This document shows, in pieces, positions 1 through 5,321 of a DNA stretch of 6,871 nt (positions are counted from its first letter, which is position 1; each line of letters begins with the position of its first letter). The stretch is taken from assembly GCA_902803305.1 (NCBI GenBank), contig CADCPL010000115.1, positions 1-6,871 on the forward strand, written 5' to 3'. This stretch comes from an uncultured Lachnospiraceae bacterium. Its GTDB lineage: Bacteria > Bacillota > Clostridia > Lachnospirales > Lachnospiraceae. The translations under genes and the position numbers were made by a program. The notes beneath the pieces were generated by a model that saw only the letters and a program-made list of their open reading frames with translations, was not told the origin of the DNA and did not search any database.

Positions 1-1
1 G

Positions 2-1048
2 ATCGCACCGGCTGCGTTTTATTTTCTGATTAAAAGTATAAAAAGTACGAAAAAGTATTTTCTTATCATCTCCGGGATATTGTTTGGAGTGCTTTTATTT
101 ACAACGGAATATGCATATCTTTTCGTACTGTTGTTCATGTGCATGACGATCATTTATCTTATTTTCATCAGGAAGATGAGCATTTCTGATGCGTTGCGGA
201 TAGGGTTGGGTTTTGCAGTGCCGTTTGCCCTGTTCCTGATCGCTTTCCCCAAGTCTGCCGGATTTGCATTTTCGAATGTTCCGGATAATATCATGAACAT
301 CAAGGCGATGTTCTGGGATGACGGACATCCGTTTAACATATCATCGTCATTTGGTGCGATATATTCGTTCTCGGTCCCGATAGCGATCATTGGGGCGGTT
401 TCATCCGTGAAGAATGTGATATCCTCCGTCAGGAAGAAGTACTATGATGTCCATACTGTCATATGGTTGTTTATAATCGCTTCCTTCGTATCCGACCTGC
501 TTATCGAAGGGGCCGATATTCAAAAGGGAAATGTAATGTTTTTCGCCGTAACCCTGATACTTATCGAGGGCCTTATGTTTGTGGCCGAAAATCTTAAGGG
601 AGCGTTCGCTGTTGAAGTGGTAGTTTATCTTGTCTGCTTTTGGTTTTTTACAGGCTATTACTATGAAAACTTCAACTCAGAAGTGAATAACAGCACGGAT
701 CATGAGATGGGTATCGTGGTTGATAAGAGCGTGGGAGAAGCGATAAAAGCATCAATGAAGCTGATGCCGGACAGAACCGTTCGTGTTGTAACGGACAACT
801 TCGAGGGCAGAAATCTCATGATAGCTTTATTCGCGGGGATATCCCGCGAGGAATATGAGGATTTTAAGGATAGGGATTCGTTCGAAACCGCCGGGATAAG
901 CGTCAGCGAGCAAACGGACGAGACAGCGGATGCCGGCTGTGTCTATGTGATAAACGAAGCCGAGCACTCAGATATAGCTTCATCGCTTGCTGCTCAGGGA
1001 TGGGGATGTATCTATCTCAAGGAATATACGGTGTGCTTCATGCAGTGA
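2..1048 (+). CDS. GT-C-like polytopic membrane protein, 3' part (5' end outside window)
   Basis: The reading frame is open from base 2 to the TGA at 1046-1048, giving 348 visible residues. The first possible start inside the window is a TTG at 80, with no ribosome binding site and in the middle of hydrophobic sequence, so the gene almost certainly begins upstream. About seven membrane segments can be seen (near residues 19-40, 39-56, 66-82, 114-134, 150-168, 177-194 and 200-219 of the visible part). A hydrophilic tail of about 125 residues follows. The tail starts after a Tyr-rich exit (FFTGYYYENF) and contains DRTVRVVTDN and an aromatic end (GCIYLKEYTVCFMQ). This plan, many helices then a short soluble tail, is typical of GT-C (ArnT/PMT-like) sugar transferases that use polyprenyl-phosphate sugars outside the membrane. 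The catalytic N-terminal loop expected in that family is not in the window, so the enzyme class is inferred. It lies 27 bases before the fucosyltransferase gene, probably co-transcribed. Confidence 0.8.
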   Translation: MAPAAFYFLIKSIKSTKKYFLIISGILFGVLLFTTEYAYLFVLLFMCMTIIYLIFIRKMSISDALRIGLGFAVPFALFLIAFPKSAGFAFSNVPDNIMNIKAMFWDDGHPFNISSSFGAIYSFSVPIAIIGAVSSVKNVISSVRKKYYDVHTVIWLFIIASFVSDLLIEGADIQKGNVMFFAVTLILIEGLMFVAENLKGAFAVEVVVYLVCFWFFTGYYYENFNSEVNNSTDHEMGIVVDKSVGEAIKASMKLMPDRTVRVVTDNFEGRNLMIALFAGISREEYEDFKDRDSFETAGISVSEQTDETADAGCVYVINEAEHSDIASSLAAQGWGCIYLKEYTVCFMQ

Positions 1049-1075
1049 TCCGTCAGAGGTACGGTAAAGATTTTC

Positions 1076-2056
1076 ATGAAAAAGATTAAAATTGCATTTA
1101 CGGATTTTTGGGATGTATTTGATCCCGGCGATAATTTCATAATACAGGCGCTTCGGAAGAATTTCGAAGTTGAGATATCGGATGATCCGGATTTTGTGTT
1201 CTGCTCGACTTTCGGAAGACGTCATCTGAAATACGACTGTGCCAAGATATTCTACACGGGCGAGAACATAGATCCCGATTTTAACCTGGTGGATTACGCT
1301 CTCGGATTTCCGGATATCGTTTATTATGACAGGTATCTGCGCCTGCCACATTATCTGCTTTATCCGCGTGCATGCGGTCTTGCTCTTTCGAGGCCTTCGA
1401 TGTCTGATGATAGGCTTCTTGACAGAAAATTCTGCAGCTACGTCATCAGCAATGCTATGTCAGGCCCCGAGCGCGGTATCATGATCGAAAAACTTGAAAA
1501 GTACAAACCGCTTGCTTCAGGCGGAAGGTATCACAATAACGTAGGCGGACCTGTTGCGGATAAGATTGATTTTTCAAAAGGATACAAATTCTCGATAGCT
1601 ATTGAGAACAGCGGATCACGCGGTTATACGACAGAAAAGATCATGGAAAGCTTTGCATCGGAGACTGTCCCGATCTATTGGGGAAATCCCGATATCGCTA
1701 AGGAGTTTAATCCGGACAGCTTTATAAACTGCCATGATTTTGCAAGCTTTGATGAAGTTGTGCAGTACGTAGAGAAGATAGATTCCGATGATGAAGCGTA
1801 TCTTAAGATGGTAAAGGCTCCGATAGTTGTCGGAGACAGCCTTGCGAAAAAGTGCCTTGAGGAAGATTATCTGTCCGGTTTTCTCTGCAAGGTTTGTTCG
1901 CAGGATCCGGCAGCGGCCATAAGACGGAACAGGATTTATATCGGGAAATACTATGAGGATGAAGCAAGATTTCACGAAAAGATAGACAGGGTGATGCGGC
2001 TTCCGAGAAGGGCTGTAAGAGGACTTAAGAACAGAAAAAAAAGTCATGATCGCTGA
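1076..2056 (+). CDS. GT10-family (alpha-1,3/1,4-type) fucosyltransferase
   Basis: Encodes 326 residues. Such enzymes transfer L-fucose from GDP-fucose to GlcNAc or glucose residues of an acceptor glycan in the cytoplasm or at the inner membrane face. The family signature is clear at residues 170-205: YKFSIAIENS, then RGYTTEKIMESF, then TVPIYWGNPDI, matching the C-terminal GDP-fucose-binding half of GT10. Aligned by eye with the Helicobacter pylori enzyme, E63 in FYTGEN would be the proposed catalytic base, and R151 in GGRYHNN and E187/K188 in TEK the GDP-fucose-contacting residues. The C-terminus (about 300-326) is strongly basic, as in other bacterial GT10 enzymes that dock on the membrane. 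There is no signal peptide or membrane helix. The ATG at 1076 is the only sensible start in the 27-base gap after the preceding stop, but its ribosome site is poor (AGAGG at 1055-1059, 16 bases away), suggesting coupling to the upstream gene. The last codons overlap the tRNA terminator. Acceptor and linkage cannot be read from sequence. Confidence 0.92.
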   Translation: MKKIKIAFTDFWDVFDPGDNFIIQALRKNFEVEISDDPDFVFCSTFGRRHLKYDCAKIFYTGENIDPDFNLVDYALGFPDIVYYDRYLRLPHYLLYPRACGLALSRPSMSDDRLLDRKFCSYVISNAMSGPERGIMIEKLEKYKPLASGGRYHNNVGGPVADKIDFSKGYKFSIAIENSGSRGYTTEKIMESFASETVPIYWGNPDIAKEFNPDSFINCHDFASFDEVVQYVEKIDSDDEAYLKMVKAPIVVGDSLAKKCLEEDYLSGFLCKVCSQDPAAAIRRNRIYIGKYYEDEARFHEKIDRVMRLPRRAVRGLKNRKKSHDR

Positions 2057-2067
2057 ACGACCATGAC
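2035..2067 (-). terminator. Rho-independent terminator of the tRNA-Thr gene
   Basis: Read on the minus strand, the 10-base arm GTCATGGTCG (2067-2058) pairs with CGATCATGAC (2052-2043) around the 5-base loop TTCAG. The arms make nine Watson-Crick pairs and one G-U pair, followed directly by eight T residues (2042-2035). It begins three bases after the mature tRNA 3' end. On the plus strand the hairpin has no following T run, so it should act only on minus-strand transcription. It lies almost wholly inside the fucosyltransferase gene: the A run supplies lysine codons and the first arm covers most of the SHDR codons. The loop holds most of the stop. Confidence 0.9.
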
Positions 2068-2070
2068 AAA

Positions 2071-2143
2071 TGCTGACGTCGGGAATCGGACCCGAGACCT
2101 CCGCACTACCAATGCGGTGCGCTACCTACTGTGCCACGTCAGC
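2071..2143 (-). tRNA. tRNA-Thr (anticodon GGT)
   Basis: A 73-base cloverleaf on the minus strand. The acceptor stem GCTGACG (2143-2137) pairs perfectly with CGTCAGC (2078-2072), followed by discriminator A (2071); CCA is not encoded. The D arm is GCAC, loop AGTAGGTA, GCGC, with an A-C mismatch at 12-23. The anticodon stem CCGCA/TGCGG is perfect and its loop TTGGTAG gives anticodon GGT (2110-2108), reading threonine codons ACC and ACT. The variable region is AGGTC. The T stem TCGGG/CCCGA is perfect, but the loop is TCCGATT, so position 55 is C instead of the nearly universal U. The gene stands alone between two plus-strand genes, with its own promoter and terminator, which argues that it is expressed despite the two odd positions. 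A decaying extra copy is the alternative. Confidence 0.92.
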
Positions 2144-2211
2144 GAAACCGTAACAGATTCTATCATACAGATTTCATTTTTGTCAACATAGACGAAACCA
2201 TCGACCAGGCT
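2144..2211 (+). other. 68-base gap between tRNA-Thr and MATE gene
   Basis: This gap carries the minus-strand tRNA promoter. On the plus strand I see no good -35/-10 pair: TTGTCA at 2180-2185 has no matching -10 box, and TATCAT at 2161-2166 has no matching -35 box. No attenuator or riboswitch fold is apparent. Confidence 0.6.
2157..2186 (-). promoter_or_regulatory. Sigma70-type promoter of the tRNA-Thr gene
   Basis: On the minus strand a perfect -35 TTGACA (2186-2181) is followed after 18 bases by the -10 box TAGAAT (2162-2157). TGA lies directly before the -10 box (2165-2163), which gives an extended -10. Transcription should begin near 2150, about seven bases before the mature tRNA 5' end at 2143, a usual leader length. 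The promoter fills much of the 68-base gap in front of the MATE gene, which runs the other way. Confidence 0.85.
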
Positions 2212-3588
2212 ATGAACAGATTCATAGGAAACAGACAGTTTTATAAGAGCGTGTTTGCCATTGCGCTTCCGATCATGATACAGAACGGCATATCCAATTT
2301 CGTGAATATGCTTGATAATCTGATGGTTGGAAGGATCGGGACCGAGCAGCTTTCGGGGGTATCCATCGTAAATGATCTTATGTTTGTGTACCAGCTGTGC
2401 CTGTTCGGAGCGATAAGCGGGGCGGGTATATTTACGGCTCAGTATTTCGGACAGGGAAATACAGACGGCGTCAGGGAAACATTCCGGATCAAAGTCATGA
2501 TCTGCGGTATCATAATGATCCTGGGGATCGGGATCTTTTCACTGAAAGACAGGACGATCATATCCTATTACCTTCATGAGGGATCGGAAACAGGTAATCT
2601 TGCGGCAACGCTTGAATACGGGCATACATATATGATGCTGATGCTGGCCGGACTCTTTCCGCAGGCAGCGGAATTTGTATATTCATCGACGCTTCGCGAA
2701 ACAGGAGAGACCGTGATCCCGATGAGGGCGAGTCTTGCCGCGGTGTTCATCAATCTTGTGCTCAACTATATACTTATATACGGTAAGCTTGGTTTTCCGG
2801 TGCTCGGAGTTGCCGGAGCCGCCATAGCAACGGTGATATCAAGAGTCGTTCAGGCACTGATAGTTATTATCTGGACGCACAGACACAGGGATATCAAACC
2901 TTATATCATAGGTGCATATAATACAATGCGGGTATCGGGAACGCTCGTGAGAAAGATAGCCGTTACGGGACTGCCGCTTGTACTCAACGAATTCCTGTGG
3001 TCGTTCGGTATCGTACTTCAGAAGCAGAGTTATTCCACGCGCGGGCTGGCTGTTGTCGCGGGGCTTAATATCAATTCCACGTTCTTTAACGTATTTGCGA
3101 TATGCTTTATCGCATTCGGGGACGCGGTCGCGATCATGGTGGGACATCTCCTCGGTGCGGGAAAGATGAAGGAGGCAAAGGAGACCGGTCTAAAGATAAA
3201 TGTTTTCGTAACCTTCTCATGTATCATCGTTGGGTCTATACTGTATATGGTGGCGGGGCTGCTTCCGGAACTTTATAACACGACTGCGGAAGTAAAGGCT
3301 CTGGCAAGTGATTTTCTGCGGGTAACAGGACTCATGATGCCGCTCTTCGGATTGTGCCACAGCCTGTATTTTACCATCAGGGCAGGCGGAAAAACCTTCA
3401 TCACTTTCCTGTTTGACAGCGCTTTTCTGATGACTATAGGAGTGCCGCTTGCATATGTTCTGACACGATATACGAGTATTGATATAGTCAGTATCTACGC
3501 GATATGTGAGGGAACCGCCCTTATAAAAGTGTTCATAGGATTTGCCATATCCGCAAGCGGAGTGTGGATGCAGAATATTGTTGAGTGA
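2212..3588 (+). CDS. MATE-family multidrug/Na+ (or H+) antiporter-like protein
   Basis: With the ATG at 2212 the protein has 458 residues, the normal size for a 12-helix MATE transporter, and begins MNRFIGNRQFYKSV just before helix 1. Family features include ALPIMIQNGISNFVNMLDNLMVG (about 18-40), GTEQLSGVSIVN (43-54), NLVLNYILIYG then LGVAGAAIATVISR (181-211), and in the second half GLPLVLNE (253-260) and AFGDAVAIMVGHLLGAGK (301-318). MATE proteins export organic cations, other drugs or metabolites in exchange for Na+ or H+. The frame is open back to a GTG at 2131, but that start would lie inside the tRNA gene and add a polar 27-residue leader, so it is rejected. The ribosome site for 2212 is weak: only AGG two bases before the ATG. 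No plus-strand promoter is evident in the gap, so expression may depend on readthrough across the antisense tRNA. It probably forms a transcription unit with the gene 17 bases downstream. A role in exporting a product of the glycan locus is possible but unproven. Confidence 0.93.
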   Translation: MNRFIGNRQFYKSVFAIALPIMIQNGISNFVNMLDNLMVGRIGTEQLSGVSIVNDLMFVYQLCLFGAISGAGIFTAQYFGQGNTDGVRETFRIKVMICGIIMILGIGIFSLKDRTIISYYLHEGSETGNLAATLEYGHTYMMLMLAGLFPQAAEFVYSSTLRETGETVIPMRASLAAVFINLVLNYILIYGKLGFPVLGVAGAAIATVISRVVQALIVIIWTHRHRDIKPYIIGAYNTMRVSGTLVRKIAVTGLPLVLNEFLWSFGIVLQKQSYSTRGLAVVAGLNINSTFFNVFAICFIAFGDAVAIMVGHLLGAGKMKEAKETGLKINVFVTFSCIIVGSILYMVAGLLPELYNTTAEVKALASDFLRVTGLMMPLFGLCHSLYFTIRAGGKTFITFLFDSAFLMTIGVPLAYVLTRYTSIDIVSIYAICEGTALIKVFIGFAISASGVWMQNIVE

Positions 3589-3595
3589 TCTGATC

Positions 3596-3600
3596 GGAGG
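3596..3600 (+). promoter_or_regulatory. Strong ribosome binding site (GGAGG) for the LIC_10190-type gene
   Basis: GGAGG lies five bases before the ATG at 3606, in the 17-base gap after the MATE stop. It is the best ribosome binding site in the window and fixes the start of the downstream gene. Confidence 0.85.
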
Positions 3601-3605
3601 ATCGT

Positions 3606-5321
3606 ATGTTTATTACGCTTATTAACTGGATATATATTCTTCTTACATCATATATCATCGGTTTTTTTGTGCTTCCGAGAATATCGGGGCTGATCGTAAA
3701 GAACAGTTGTCCTTCGTTTAACTGGTGCGACCGGATCGTGGCAGGTCTTGTGATAACTACGGTTTATGCCCAGGTCTTCAGCCTTTTTTCGGGGCTCGGG
3801 ATCGCGGCAAATGCCATTATGATCATATTTTGTCTGGCGGCTCTGTATATCGATCGAAACAGGATCAAAGAGGAACTGTTTTCCCGTCGCAAGATTGCGG
3901 TCACCACGACACCTCAAAAGATCATCCGCGTACTTCTTGTGGTCACAGGAGCGGTCCTGTTCGTGCTGAACCTCATGTATACGGCCGAAAGTACGTTTCA
4001 CTATGATACAGGGCTTTATCATGCCCAGTCCATTCACTGGCTGGAAGACTACGGGATCATCAAAGGGCTCGGGCTGCTCCATGTCAGATTTGCATATAAC
4101 AGTGCATACTTTCCGCTCTGTGCCCTGTACAGCATGCGCGATGTGATGGGAGGACAGTCTCTTCATAGCATGAGCGGTTTCATTTCCATGATACTGTGCA
4201 TGTACGCGGTTTACGGATGGATCCGCAGATGTGATGCGGTCAGTGCCTGTATAAGACTGGCACCGATATTTTATTTTCTTATATGTCTCCTGGAGATAAC
4301 GTCTCCGGAATCCGATTTTGTCACCATCTTTCTGTTCATATGGATGATGATCAGACTTGTTGAGGTCGGACATAGTACTGATGAAAACAACAGACTGGCA
4401 GGACTGTGTCTTCTTGCCATATGCTCGTTTTCACTCGTCGGGTTCAAGTTGTCCGCGGCGGTATTTGCTCTTGTTACCATATGGCCGCTTGTCATTCTTA
4501 TTAAAAAGAGGCAGTGGAAGAGCATCATTTTGTGCGGCTGCCTTGCGGCGCTTATGGTGCTTCCTTATGCTATACGTAACGTGATCATATGCGGATGGCC
4601 GGTATATCCTTTTGCCCATTTTGATCTATTCGATGTTCCGTGGAAGTTTGCCAAAGAAACGCTTGAAAGCGATGCCAATGAGATAGGTGAGTGGGCCAGA
4701 CTCGTCCATACGTCAGGAGCGGGGGGAGGCTCGACTATTGACTGGCTCAGGTACTGGTGGGATGAACAGTTCCTGGCAACGAGGCTGTTCGTATCTTCAT
4801 TCCTGCTGTCGCTTCCGGTTGCCGTGGTATGTGTTTTTATCAGATCCAAATGGTTCTTCAAATATCTGATGGCTGTTATGCTCGCATCGATCGTTTTTTA
4901 CTTGGTCAAGGCACCGCTCATCAGATACGGATACGGCCCGGTTCTCGTATTTCCGCTGATGGTAATGGGATTTGTACTGGAAACATCGATAGGATCAAAA
5001 AAAGCGGCAGCGATCGTCATATCAGCTGTTGTATCTGCTGTTATACTCCTGCCGTCACTTTACAGTACAAAGGAACTTCTTAAATTCGATATTGAGGAAT
5101 CCGGACAGTTCTCGTTTTCCGATCATCTGATAAGACAGATTGATTATCCGGCTGCCGATGTAAGGGAAGTGGACTGGTACGGACACACCGTGTATCTTCC
5201 GAACGAAGGTGATCAGTGTTGGTATTATGCTTTCCCGTCTTCGCCGTACCATGAGTGTTTTGATTATAATATGCCGGTCTCCGATGATCTTGCGGACGGC
5301 GTCATGAGAATACCTCAGTGA
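3606..5321 (+). CDS. LIC_10190-type polytopic membrane protein (GT-C-like, surface glycan synthesis)
   Basis: Encodes 571 residues with about ten to twelve hydrophobic segments, including 5-22, 44-61, 65-82, 107-124, 190-205, 217-230, 238-252, 266-298 (two), 306-321, 393-413, 418-433, 444-459 and 467-484. The segment HYDTGLYHAQSIHWLEDYG (132-150), then GLGLLHVRFAYNSAYF, resembles the conserved outer loop of the LIC_10190 family, found in surface polysaccharide loci. The tail DQCWYYAFPSSPYHE...LADGVMRIPQ (536-571) resembles that family's C-terminal pattern of a Cys-Trp, a Pro-rich Pro-Tyr stretch and a final DG.RI. GFKLSAA (279-285) and RNVIICGWPVYPF (324-336) are further family-like motifs. 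The acidic loop after an early helix and the overall layout suggest a GT-C sugar transferase using a lipid-linked donor outside the membrane, but no reaction is proven for the family as far as I know. The start is fixed by GGAGG five bases upstream. The end overlaps the convergent gene by 7 bases. The family name is recalled, not searched. Confidence 0.85.
   Translation: MFITLINWIYILLTSYIIGFFVLPRISGLIVKNSCPSFNWCDRIVAGLVITTVYAQVFSLFSGLGIAANAIMIIFCLAALYIDRNRIKEELFSRRKIAVTTTPQKIIRVLLVVTGAVLFVLNLMYTAESTFHYDTGLYHAQSIHWLEDYGIIKGLGLLHVRFAYNSAYFPLCALYSMRDVMGGQSLHSMSGFISMILCMYAVYGWIRRCDAVSACIRLAPIFYFLICLLEITSPESDFVTIFLFIWMMIRLVEVGHSTDENNRLAGLCLLAICSFSLVGFKLSAAVFALVTIWPLVILIKKRQWKSIILCGCLAALMVLPYAIRNVIICGWPVYPFAHFDLFDVPWKFAKETLESDANEIGEWARLVHTSGAGGGSTIDWLRYWWDEQFLATRLFVSSFLLSLPVAVVCVFIRSKWFFKYLMAVMLASIVFYLVKAPLIRYGYGPVLVFPLMVMGFVLETSIGSKKAAAIVISAVVSAVILLPSLYSTKELLKFDIEESGQFSFSDHLIRQIDYPAADVREVDWYGHTVYLPNEGDQCWYYAFPSSPYHECFDYNMPVSDDLADGVMRIPQ

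Noticed and set aside
80..82. TTG as the start of the first gene
   Set aside because: The frame is open to the window edge and upstream residues form part of the same hydrophobic region; no ribosome binding site precedes the TTG.
832..848. Six-base inverted repeat CGCGGG / CCCGCG with a 5-base loop
   Set aside because: It lies inside the first coding region, has no T run after it and is short; probably a chance hairpin in codons.
980..1351. 123-residue minus-strand open frame across the junction of the first two genes
   Set aside because: Antisense to two well-supported genes, with no recognisable domain.
2035..2067. A8 run followed by a hairpin as a programmed frameshift site or phase-variation tract in the fucosyltransferase gene
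   Set aside because: A shift either way meets a stop within a few codons and changes only the extreme tail. The hairpin starts directly after the run, too close for classic stimulation, and is better explained as the tRNA terminator.
2035..2143. tRNA-Thr as attachment site of an integrated island
   Set aside because: No integrase and no second copy of the tRNA 3' end were seen in the window. The native-looking terminator directly after the tRNA argues against a recent insertion at its 3' end.
3648..4373. 241-residue minus-strand open frame
   Set aside because: It lies fully antisense to the LIC_10190-type gene, has low-complexity charged composition and no family likeness. It is a shadow of the real gene.
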